From Alphaproteobacteria bacterium (GTDB taxonomy: Bacteria > Pseudomonadota > Alphaproteobacteria > UBA8366 > GCA-2717185), in the NCBI GenBank assembly GCA_016764135.1, contig JAESSL010000105.1, positions 1 through 5,984 of the forward strand: a DNA stretch of 5,984 bases. Reading direction: 5' to 3'. The position numbers were made by a program, and so were the translations under genes. The notes under the pieces were generated by a model that made no database searches, was not told the DNA's origin, and saw nothing but the letters and a program-made list of their open reading frames with translations. Positions 1 through 5,525 of the stretch are shown here, piece after piece (positions within the stretch are counted from its first letter, which is position 1; each line of letters begins with the position of its first letter).

Positions 1-1373
1 CGTTCGAGGCTCTTCAACGAGGCCCGGTCATTTTGCGAGACCTGTTTGGGTGGAATGCGCGCCATCATGGCGATGACCGCCTCCACATCTTTGACCCCGA
101 CGGTCTTTTTACGTTTCGACGGCGCTAAAAGCATTTGCGAAGCGCCAACCTCGTCGATCACATCGATTGCCTTATCAGGCAGTTTCCGATCATTAATATA
201 CTTCGCAGACAGAACGACAGCTGTTTTCAGCGCCTCGTTTGTATACCGGATTTTGTGATGCTCTTCGTAATACGGCTTCAAGCCCTGAAGGATCTTGATC
301 GTATCAGCGACGGAGGGTTCCCGAACGTCGATCTTTTGAAAACGACGGACCAACGCGCGGTCCTTTTCGAAATGATTACGGAATTCCTTATAGGTCGTCG
401 ATCCAATACAACGCAGCGTTCCGCTTTGAAGCGCTGGTTTCAACAGGTTTGACGCATCCATGGCGCCGCCGCTTGTCGCGCCTGCGCCAATAATCGTATG
501 AATTTCATCAATGAACAGAATGGCGCCCGGCAACTCTTCGAGCTCGCTCATCACTGCTTTCAAACGCTCTTCGAAATCGCCGCGGTAGCGGGTCCCCGCC
601 AACAAGGAGCCCATGTCGAGCGAATAGATTGTGTCGGACTCCATTACTTCCGGAACATCGCCATTGACGATGCGGCGCGCTAAACCCTCGGCAATCGCCG
701 TTTTTCCGACGCCCGGATCGCCAACATAAAGCGGATTATTTTTTGTACGACGGCACAGAACCTGAATGGTCCGGTCGACTTCGCTGGCTCTTCCAATCAA
801 CGGGTCAATTTTTCCGGCTTTCGCTTTATCGTTCAAATTGACGCAATACGCGTCGAGCGCTTCCGTACCCTTTTTGTTGACCGTCTCCGCAGTCGCTTCC
901 TCATCCGCGCCGCTCACGCCGTGGTCTTCACCTTCGGTTTGCACCTTCGCAATGCCGTGACTGATATAGTTGACCGCGTCAAACCGCGTCATATCCTGTG
1001 ACTGAAGGAAGTAGACCGCGTGGCTTTCTCGCTCGGAGAACATTGCAACCAGGACATTTGCGCCGGTGACTTCTTCGCGGCCGGACGATTGCACATGGAT
1101 CGCCGCGCGTTGCAGCACACGCTGGAACCCGGCGGTTGGTTTTGGATCCTCGACTTCACTGGCGATCAGCATGTCGAGCTCGTTCTCAAGATACTCGGTC
1201 AGGTCTTTCCTCAACCGCTCGATTCCAACGCCGCAGGCGCGCAAGACCGATACTGCATCCTGATCATCGGTCAAAGCATGCAGTAAATGCTCCAGGGTGG
1301 CGTATTCGTGCCGCTGGCTACTTGCCAGCGCCAGCGCGCGATGGAGACTTTCTTCTAGGTTCCGGGATAACAC
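1..1373 (-). CDS. clpA: ATP-dependent Clp protease ATP-binding subunit ClpA (partial, C-terminus off the left edge)
   Basis: Hsp100 unfoldase that threads substrates into the ClpP peptidase chamber in the cytosol, with ClpS as N-degron adaptor. My translation of the minus strand is open from a GTG at 1373 to the window edge: 457 complete codons, against roughly 750-780 for the family. The Clp N domain covers about residues 1-143 and begins MLSRNLEESLHRAL, close to E. coli ClpA. An acidic linker of about 25 residues follows, then the first AAA+ module. That module has Walker A GDPGVGKT at 218-225, Walker B ILFIDEIH at 285-292 and the RR arginine fingers at 343-344. No ClpB-type middle domain is present, which supports ClpA over ClpB. 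The second AAA+ module and the ClpP-binding loop lie outside the window. GTG is chosen because it gives the conserved N-terminus; the only purine-rich element is AGGA at the end of clpS. It starts 7 nt after clpS, so co-transcription is likely. Confidence 0.97.
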   Translation of the reverse strand, partial: MLSRNLEESLHRALALASSQRHEYATLEHLLHALTDDQDAVSVLRACGVGIERLRKDLTEYLENELDMLIASEVEDPKPTAGFQRVLQRAAIHVQSSGREEVTGANVLVAMFSERESHAVYFLQSQDMTRFDAVNYISHGIAKVQTEGEDHGVSGADEEATAETVNKKGTEALDAYCVNLNDKAKAGKIDPLIGRASEVDRTIQVLCRRTKNNPLYVGDPGVGKTAIAEGLARRIVNGDVPEVMESDTIYSLDMGSLLAGTRYRGDFEERLKAVMSELEELPGAILFIDEIHTIIGAGATSGGAMDASNLLKPALQSGTLRCIGSTTYKEFRNHFEKDRALVRRFQKIDVREPSVADTIKILQGLKPYYEEHHKIRYTNEALKTAVVLSAKYINDRKLPDKAIDVIDEVGASQMLLAPSKRKKTVGVKDVEAVIAMMARIPPKQVSQNDRASLKSLE

Positions 1374-1380
1374 GGGAGCG

Positions 1381-1707
1381 TCAATCCTTTTCCAGTGTGC
1401 ATTGAAGGGGATGTTGATTTTTCTGCGCGAAATCCATAACGCGATTCACCTTTGTCTCAGCAACTTCATAGGTGAAAACGCCACAAACGCCAACGCCTCG
1501 CTGATGGACATGCATCATGATCTGCGTCGCTTCGTCCTGTCCCATTCCGAAAAAATTTTCGAGGACATGAACGACAAACTCCATTGGCGTGTAGTCATCA
1601 TTCAGCATAAGCACCCTATACATTGACGGTTTTTTCGTCTTCGGTCGCGTTCGAACAACCGTTCCAGTCTGCGAGCCATCATCTGGATTATCGTCATGCT
1701 TGCTCAT
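1381..1707 (-). CDS. clpS: ATP-dependent Clp protease adaptor protein ClpS
   Basis: Small cytosolic adaptor that delivers proteins with bulky hydrophobic N-terminal residues (N-end rule) to ClpA and shifts ClpAP specificity. The protein is 108 aa, against 106 in E. coli. A disordered N-terminal tail of about 27 residues, which in ClpS engages the ClpA pore, precedes the folded core. The core opens with PSMYRVLMLNDDYTPMEF; the pocket residues N36, D37, D38 and M42 are present. H68, in the stretch IMMHVHQRG, aligns with E. coli H66, which contacts the substrate alpha-amino group. CGVFTYEVAETKV and the end PLQCTLEKD are the usual family signatures. The ATG at 1707 fits the family length; upstream there is only a weak GAG Shine-Dalgarno. 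It is followed by clpA after 7 nt, the canonical clpS-clpA order. Confidence 0.97.
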   Translation of the reverse strand: MSKHDDNPDDGSQTGTVVRTRPKTKKPSMYRVLMLNDDYTPMEFVVHVLENFFGMGQDEATQIMMHVHQRGVGVCGVFTYEVAETKVNRVMDFAQKNQHPLQCTLEKD

Positions 1708-1728
1708 AAAATTCTCAAATTCGTAAAC

Positions 1729-1757
1729 ATCATATCTATGATATTGGATTTTTTCAG
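1729..1757 (-). promoter_or_regulatory. Candidate sigma70-type promoter for clpS-clpA
   Basis: On the minus strand CTGAAA (1757-1752) and TATGAT (1734-1729) are separated by 17 nt. They match the -35 and -10 consensus at 4 and 5 of 6 positions. A start near 1722 would leave a leader of about 15 nt before the clpS ATG. The -10 box forms half of a short inverted repeat, ATCATA-TC-TATGAT (1729-1742), which could be an operator or mere AT-rich coincidence. Position between the upstream terminator and clpS supports a promoter here; the exact boxes are inferred by eye. Confidence 0.4.
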
Positions 1758-1820
1758 TGACGGAAAAGGCTTATCTGGAAGAAAATACGCTTTGAAGGCC
1801 TATCCTACCGCCAAATATGG

Positions 1821-1857
1821 AAAAAGCCCAAACGGATTACGCCGTTTGGGCTTTTTT
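1821..1857 (-). terminator. Rho-independent terminator, probably of the phasin transcript
   Basis: A perfect 15-bp stem (1821-1835 with 1842-1856) closes a 6-nt loop, ATTACG. The inner part AGCCCAAACGG is GC-containing and the outer arms are A/T runs, so both strands end in a T tract: five T on the minus strand and six on the plus. It lies about 105 nt past the phasin stop and upstream of clpS, so its obvious job is to end phasin transcription. The symmetry would let it stop plus-strand transcripts too, but no convincing plus-strand gene ends here. Confidence 0.88.
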
Positions 1858-1962
1858 ACATATTTAAACGTGCTGGAAAACCACCTTCCCACAAATAATG
1901 GGATCAATTAGAGCGATACCAGCCGTCTTGTTTGTCGCAACGCCGCTACAGGCAGTGGGATA

Positions 1963-2475
1963 TTAAGCCGTCGGGCTTACAAATTTTGCCGCAACTTCGT
2001 TGAGCTGCGCCTGCACCGGTGCGGCGGCTTCATTCGAAATCGACATCGTCAGTTCTGACATTTTTGTGGATTCTGACACAATTTTGTCGAAACTGGACTT
2101 GGCGAACGCAGATTGCGCATCCACCACGTCTGTAATCGTTTTGGCGCTCATGACCGTTTTCGCGGCGTCTACGCTTTGTTGGCTGGAGGCTTGCGCAAAT
2201 TCAAAAAACATCTTGCCCATATCTTCGAAGCCCTTGCTCCAGATATTACCAGCTTCGACGAACGCGCTAACGCTATTCTTGCTAAACGCAGCGTAGTCGT
2301 CATAACCGCGCATCACCGCAGCGCTTGTCTTTTCCACATGCCCCTTGGTCATTTCAACGGCCTGCTCATAACCTTCGGTGGACGCCTTTACGGCCTGCTC
2401 CATCGTTTTCTGACCTTTAGCGAAGGCGTCGCCAGCCTGTTTCGCCGTCGAGGCTCCTTTAGCTTTTTGCGTCAT
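1963..2475 (-). CDS. phaP: Phasin family protein (polyhydroxyalkanoate granule-associated)
   Basis: Phasins coat polyhydroxyalkanoate (PHA) granules, controlling their number and size. This 170-residue protein has no signal peptide or membrane segment. It is rich in Ala, Ser, Lys and Glu and is predicted to be almost wholly helical. The central part (about 45-145) has the Phasin_2 look: GYDDYAAFSKNSVSAFVEAGNIWSKG, then FFEFAQASSQQSVDAAKTVMSAKT, then a stretch with DAQSAFAKSSFDKIVSES. The C-terminal tail, PVQAQLNEVAAKFVSP, is also typical of the alphaproteobacterial family. The start is supported by GGAGAC 5 nt upstream of the ATG. It is monocistronic between a candidate promoter upstream and a terminator downstream. 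PHA synthase genes are not in the window, so the granule role rests on family resemblance; some phasin-like proteins serve other roles. Confidence 0.87.
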   Translation of the reverse strand: MTQKAKGASTAKQAGDAFAKGQKTMEQAVKASTEGYEQAVEMTKGHVEKTSAAVMRGYDDYAAFSKNSVSAFVEAGNIWSKGFEDMGKMFFEFAQASSQQSVDAAKTVMSAKTITDVVDAQSAFAKSSFDKIVSESTKMSELTMSISNEAAAPVQAQLNEVAAKFVSPTA

Positions 2476-2551
2476 ATTTCGTCTCCATTAGGTTCATATG
2501 CGCCGCGCCTGCGATATCCATCAAGTCGGCGAAATTTTCGGATGCACCATA

Positions 2552-2567
2552 ATGCTGCATCGCAATA
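2552..2567 (-). promoter_or_regulatory. TGC-rich site over the phasin transcription start (candidate PhaR operator)
   Basis: The minus strand reads TATTGCGATGCAGCAT, containing the palindrome ATGC-A-GCAT. It shares the pattern TATTG, 4-5 nt, TGCA(A/G)CA with the second site at 2609-2625. PhaR repressors of alphaproteobacteria are known to bind TGC-rich sequences upstream of phasin genes and to be released by PHA. That PhaR binds here is inference. Confidence 0.4.
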
Positions 2568-2571
2568 TCTT

Positions 2572-2601
2572 CTTATAGACTACGTTTATCCCGATAATCA
2601 A
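2572..2601 (-). promoter_or_regulatory. Candidate sigma70-type promoter of the phasin gene
   Basis: On the minus strand TTGATT (2601-2596) and TATAAG (2577-2572) are 18 nt apart, matching consensus at 4 and 5 of 6 positions. Transcription would start near 2565 and give a leader of about 90 nt. The promoter sits between two related TGC-rich sites: one just upstream of the -35 box, the other over the predicted start point. This is a plausible arrangement for a repressed gene. Confidence 0.45.
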
Positions 2602-2608
2602 CAATTTT

Positions 2609-2625
2609 TGTTGCAGTGCACAATA
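2609..2625 (-). promoter_or_regulatory. TGC-rich site upstream of the phasin -35 box (candidate PhaR operator)
   Basis: The minus strand reads TATTGTGCACTGCAACA, with the palindrome TGCA-C-TGCA inside. It is the better preserved of the two copies and lies 7 nt upstream of the candidate -35 element. Two similar sites about 57 nt apart flanking one promoter are more suggestive than either alone. Confidence 0.4.
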
Positions 2626-2680
2626 AATATTTCGCACCTGCAAAAATAACCCGCCGCGCCGCGAAAAATGCGTTTCATAA

Positions 2681-2709
2681 TAGACAGACGATTCGGGGAT
2701 CATTAGTAT
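2681..2709 (+). promoter_or_regulatory. Candidate promoter of the D,D-carboxypeptidase gene with a GANTC site in its spacer
   Basis: TAGACA (2681-2686) and TAGTAT (2704-2709) are separated by 17 nt and match sigma70 consensus at 5 and 4 of 6 positions. A start near 2716 gives a leader of about 83 nt. GATTC lies in the spacer at 2690-2694 and again at 2716-2720, at the predicted start. GANTC is the CcrM methylation target in alphaproteobacteria, and GcrA-dependent promoters in Caulobacter carry it between the -35 and -10 boxes. Cell-cycle control here is inference. Confidence 0.38.
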
Positions 2710-2798
2710 TCAACTGATTCGAGAACCTTACTTAGCGCCTCCAGACGACTATCAACTGTATTTGCACGTTGATTTACAAAGATAACAGGGAATAAAAA

Positions 2799-4067
2799 AT
2801 GAAAGGCTCTCGTGTTTTATTTGCCTTTATTCTGTTTTTCTTTTGCCTTCACATTAACGTGTCTCAGTCTAACGCCGCCCGATACGCCGCTATTGTCATT
2901 GACGCCAACAATGGCGCTGTTCTCCATGCGGTGAACCCCGACAAACGCCGCTATCCGGCGTCGCTCACTAAAATCATGACGCTCTATATGGTTTTTGAAG
3001 CGCACAAGCGCGGCGACCTGACCCTCGACCAGCGCCTACGCGTTTCCCGTCGCGCCGCCGGGATGGCGCCGACCAATTTGCGATTGAAAGCCGGCACCTA
3101 CATCACCGTCAAATCTGTCATATTTTCGCTTATCACCAAATCAGCCAATGACGCCGCCGTCATTGTTGCGGAGGCTATCGGGAAAACCGAAATAAAATTT
3201 GCGGAAATGATGACGAAAAAAGCCCGACAAATGGGAATGCGAAAAACGACCTTCAGGAACGCCTCTGGATTGCCAAACCGACGTCAGAGAACGACAGCGC
3301 GGGACATGGCGACGCTGGCGGTGCGGCTCATTACCGATTTTCCCAAGCGATATCGTTATTTTTCAACGCAGAAATTCAAGTTTCGGGGAAAGACGCTAAA
3401 GAACCACAATAACTTACTGCGCACCTATCGCGGCGTCGATGGCGTTAAAACCGGATATATCCGGGCGTCCGGGTTTAATCTGGTAGCGTCGGCGGAGCGG
3501 GACGGACATCGACTGATTGGCGTTGTTTTCGGCGGACGAAGCGCAAAGACACGCGACAAGGAGATGGCCCGCCTCCTCGACAAAGGATTTAAGAAAACAC
3601 AAAACCGGATCGCCCGAAACGCCAGATCCCGAAACGCCAAACTCCGAACGACGTCAAATCACAAGCCAATCAAAAAAGCGGGTCTTACGCTGAACGCCAA
3701 CGGCAAAACTGCCAAAGCCGCCAAATTGGAATCACCCAAAACTAAATTAAAAATACCCAAAACAAAGGCGCCAAATCCGGTCGCGAAAGCGCCGGCCCTT
3801 CGCTCTATTCCAGCGACGTCGCCAATGTGGTCAATACAAGTTGGCGCCTATCGGCAAGCAAACCCGGCGCGACGAGCCGCTAACCTGGCCGTTAAACGAA
3901 TTCGCAACCTGCCGAAAATGACCCGCATTCACATCACGCCCCACCAGCAAGGCGAGAACCTGTTTTATCGCGCTCGACTGGTTGGGTTTACAAAAACCAG
4001 AGCCGAAGCGGCATGCCGACGCCTGAGAAGCCGCCAGATGGGCTGTGTCCCCATACCGCCAGCCTAA
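2799..4067 (+). CDS. D-alanyl-D-alanine carboxypeptidase (PBP5/DacF-like, S11) with C-terminal SPOR domain
   Basis: Periplasmic penicillin-binding enzyme that removes the terminal D-Ala from peptidoglycan pentapeptides and so limits cross-linking. A signal peptide (about 1-27: basic start, LFAFILFFFCL core, likely cut near SNAA) leads into the S11 catalytic domain. The active-site motifs are complete: SLTK with nucleophile S55 and K58, SAN at 115-117, and KTG at 217-219. The catalytic domain ends near 265. Instead of the PBP5 beta domain and amphipathic membrane anchor there is a basic, low-complexity Lys/Ala/Asn/Pro linker (about 265-340). After it comes a SPOR domain (about 344-420, WSIQVGAYRQ ... 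FYRARLVGF ... ACRRLR). SPOR domains bind denuded glycan at the division septum, so septal recruitment is likely. This architecture is common in alphaproteobacteria, where the gene is variously called dacC or dacF. The start has an AGGG ribosome site. The gene converges on the phosphomannomutase locus. Confidence 0.95.
   Translation: MKGSRVLFAFILFFFCLHINVSQSNAARYAAIVIDANNGAVLHAVNPDKRRYPASLTKIMTLYMVFEAHKRGDLTLDQRLRVSRRAAGMAPTNLRLKAGTYITVKSVIFSLITKSANDAAVIVAEAIGKTEIKFAEMMTKKARQMGMRKTTFRNASGLPNRRQRTTARDMATLAVRLITDFPKRYRYFSTQKFKFRGKTLKNHNNLLRTYRGVDGVKTGYIRASGFNLVASAERDGHRLIGVVFGGRSAKTRDKEMARLLDKGFKKTQNRIARNARSRNAKLRTTSNHKPIKKAGLTLNANGKTAKAAKLESPKTKLKIPKTKAPNPVAKAPALRSIPATSPMWSIQVGAYRQANPARRAANLAVKRIRNLPKMTRIHITPHQQGENLFYRARLVGFTKTRAEAACRRLRSRQMGCVPIPPA
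3613..3639 (+). repeat. Short tandem repeat in the carboxypeptidase linker
   Basis: CCCGAAACGCCA occurs twice (3613-3624 and 3628-3639) with a 15-nt period, encoding two RNA-type blocks (ARNARSRNAK). A decayed third unit may follow. The downstream linker also repeats ACCCAAAAC, giving two PKTK blocks. This points to linker growth by small in-frame duplications. Confidence 0.6.
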
Positions 4068-4102
4068 CTTGGCGTGGCCTGATTTTCTCCGCAAACGCTC
4101 GA

Positions 4103-4116
4103 TGTATAAATATACA
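4103..4116. repeat. Small AT-rich palindrome between convergent genes
   Basis: TGTATA-AA-TATACA is a perfect 6-bp inverted repeat in the 78-nt gap between the carboxypeptidase stop and the mutase stop. With a 2-nt centre and no GC pairs beyond one per arm, it is unlikely to be a terminator. No convincing intrinsic terminator is visible for either convergent gene. A 5-bp stem CGCCA/TGGCG at the end of the carboxypeptidase gene, followed by a short T-rich stretch, is too weak to call. Confidence 0.3.
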
Positions 4117-4145
4117 AATCAACACGACGCGCAGCATTACATAAT

Positions 4146-5180
4146 TTAAAACGCCGGGACGTCTACGCCGCAACTCGCCAATTGCGCTGCAACTGTTTCT
4201 TTAAGCCGTTCCAGTCCGTCCTCGGTTTCCGATTCACAGCGCACGACGAGGACATTTTGAGTATTGGAGGCGCGCAATAACCACCAGCCATCGGGTCCCA
4301 GAACCCGAACGCCGTCTGTATCGTCCACTTGCGCATCAGTCTTCGACAAACGCGCCTTCACTTCATCAACAACGGCGAATTTTCGCGCCTCTGATACATC
4401 AAACCGTATTTCCGGCGTATTAACGACTTGCGGCAACGCGTCTCGCATTTCTCCAATGGATTTATCGCTTCGCGCCAGAATATCCAGCAATCGAATAGCG
4501 GCATACAGGGCGTCGTCAAACCCGTAGTAATGATCGGCGAAAAAGATATGGCCGCTCATCTCGCCCGCCAGGGGAGACTTCAATTCCGCCATTTTGGATT
4601 TAATGATCGAATGCCCGGTCGGCGCCATGACCGGGACGCCCCCCAACCGCGCAATTTCATCAAACAAAACCTGGCTGGCTTTGACATCCGCGATAATGCT
4701 GGCGCCTGCATGGGTTTTAAGGACGTCGGCGGCAAAAATGGATAAAAGCTGATCCCCCCATAAAACCCGACCCGCGCCATCAATAACGCCAATACGATCG
4801 CCATCGCCATCGAAACCAATGCCCAGATCACAATTGTTGTCCCGTACGCACGCCTTGAGCTGCTCAAGGTTTTCTTCAACCGTCGGGTCCGGGTGATGGG
4901 CTGGAAATGTTCCGTCGATTTTTTCATTCAGCAAAAAATGTTCGCCGGGTAACCGGGATGTCAAATCGACCATCGCATCGCCAGCGGAGCCATTCCCCGC
5001 ATCCCAGGCGACTCTGAGCGGCTTTCCGCCTCTAAAATCAACCAGCAGGCGCGTAACATAGGCCTCCATGATTTCCATCTCGACCACGCGCCCGTCGCCA
5101 GAAGTCCATTTTCCCGCTTGAGCGCGCTCTCCCAGCTCAACAATGTCTTTGCCGTAGAAGGGACCGCCATTCAGCATCAT
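4146..5180 (-). CDS. C-terminal fragment of the interrupted phosphomannomutase/phosphoglucomutase
   Basis: The 344-residue remainder is open and conserved, carrying domains 2-4. These include DGDGDR at 124-129, GEMSGH at 206-211 and RASNTQ at 303-308. Two ATG codons follow the internal TAA immediately, so reinitiation after termination is conceivable. No Shine-Dalgarno-like sequence precedes them (ACGGTTTTTAA), and the piece lacks the phosphoserine. It is best read as part of the interrupted gene, not as an independent gene. Confidence 0.7.
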   Translation of the reverse strand: MMLNGGPFYGKDIVELGERAQAGKWTSGDGRVVEMEIMEAYVTRLLVDFRGGKPLRVAWDAGNGSAGDAMVDLTSRLPGEHFLLNEKIDGTFPAHHPDPTVEENLEQLKACVRDNNCDLGIGFDGDGDRIGVIDGAGRVLWGDQLLSIFAADVLKTHAGASIIADVKASQVLFDEIARLGGVPVMAPTGHSIIKSKMAELKSPLAGEMSGHIFFADHYYGFDDALYAAIRLLDILARSDKSIGEMRDALPQVVNTPEIRFDVSEARKFAVVDEVKARLSKTDAQVDDTDGVRVLGPDGWWLLRASNTQNVLVVRCESETEDGLERLKETVAAQLASCGVDVPAF

Positions 5181-5525
5181 TTAAAAACCGTTGTAAGCAG
5201 GCGGTTTGTGAGACCCGGTCACCATAACGCCTGCATCCGCCTGAAACGCCTTTGTCGCAAAATACAACGCGGGCGTTGGCCCCAGTCCGACTCTCAACAC
5301 GCACAACCCACATTGCGACAAGCCGTCCACCAGAGCGGCTTCCAACGCAGGAGAACTCAAGCGACCGTCGTAGCCGACACATACGGACCGGCCATCCTGC
5401 TCAACGACGATAGCGCCCAGGGTTCGACCCAGCGCGAAGGCGTCTTCAACATTCAGGTTTTCTTCAAACAATCCTCGAATATCGTATTCACGCAAGATCG
5501 TGGGGTCGAATTGATGGCCGCTCAT
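5181..5525 (-). CDS. N-terminal fragment of the interrupted phosphomannomutase/phosphoglucomutase
   Basis: This open fragment encodes 114 residues and corresponds to most of the first of four mutase domains. It has the family start, FDPTILREYDIRG, where R17 aligns with the substrate-loop arginine (R20 in P. aeruginosa). GYDGRLSSP follows, and the fragment ends inside the phosphoserine loop. It cannot be an active enzyme alone because the metal, sugar and phosphate loops are missing. A good ribosome site (GGAG) and the zero-gap junction with ugd indicate that translation does enter here. Confidence 0.75.
   Translation of the reverse strand: MSGHQFDPTILREYDIRGLFEENLNVEDAFALGRTLGAIVVEQDGRSVCVGYDGRLSSPALEAALVDGLSQCGLCVLRVGLGPTPALYFATKAFQADAGVMVTGSHKPPAYNGF

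Larger units (their letters stand above)
2476..2798. other. Divergent intergenic control region between phasin and carboxypeptidase genes
   Basis: This 323-nt AT-rich stretch holds no credible gene. It contains the promoter and 5' leader of the phasin (minus strand, left part) and of the D,D-carboxypeptidase (plus strand, right part), listed separately. A 60-codon minus-strand frame at 2521-2703 has no family features and overlaps the promoter elements. The carboxypeptidase start has a good ribosome binding site, AGGG 9 nt before the ATG at 2799. Confidence 0.75.
4146..5525 (-). pseudogene. algC: Phosphomannomutase/phosphoglucomutase (AlgC-like), interrupted by an in-frame stop
   Basis: Alpha-D-phosphohexomutase that converts mannose-6-P to mannose-1-P and glucose-6-P to glucose-1-P, feeding GDP-mannose and UDP-glucose for surface polysaccharides. 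The locus is one frame of 460 codons including the final stop, which is full length for the family. Codon 115 (5183-5181) is TAA where homologues read NGFK. All four active-site loops can be found: TGSH with catalytic S105, the metal loop DGDGDR at about 239-244, GEMSGH at 321-326, and the phosphate loop RASNTQ at 418-423. The lysine lost to the stop corresponds to K118 of Pseudomonas aeruginosa PMM/PGM, a residue reported as essential. The phosphoserine loop is also altered: TGSHKPPAYNGF, where TGSHNPPDYNGF is expected. The rest is well conserved, so the lesion is recent, a sequence error, or (less likely) tolerated. The ATG directly follows the ugd stop, with GGAG 8 nt upstream. Confidence 0.85.

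Noticed and set aside
1297..1626. Plus-strand open frame of 109 codons
   Set aside because: Antisense to clpS and the start of clpA, both of which are certain.
1696..1911. Plus-strand open frame of 71 codons over the clpS-phasin gap
   Set aside because: It reads straight through the intrinsic terminator hairpin and has no protein-like features.
2113..2649. Plus-strand open frame of 178 codons
   Set aside because: Antisense to the phasin and running through its promoter region. The translation shows no family features.
2521..2703. Minus-strand open frame of 60 codons upstream of the phasin
   Set aside because: It overlaps the promoter elements of both divergent genes, and its composition is unlike the neighbouring proteins.
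4580..4927. Minus-strand open frame of 115 codons inside the mutase
   Set aside because: Out-of-frame shadow of the conserved mutase domains; no independent signal.
5181..5183. Stop codon recoding (for example pyrrolysine or selenocysteine) at the mutase TAA
   Set aside because: Recoding uses UAG or UGA, not UAA, and no recoding hairpin is evident. A point mutation or sequence error explains it more simply.
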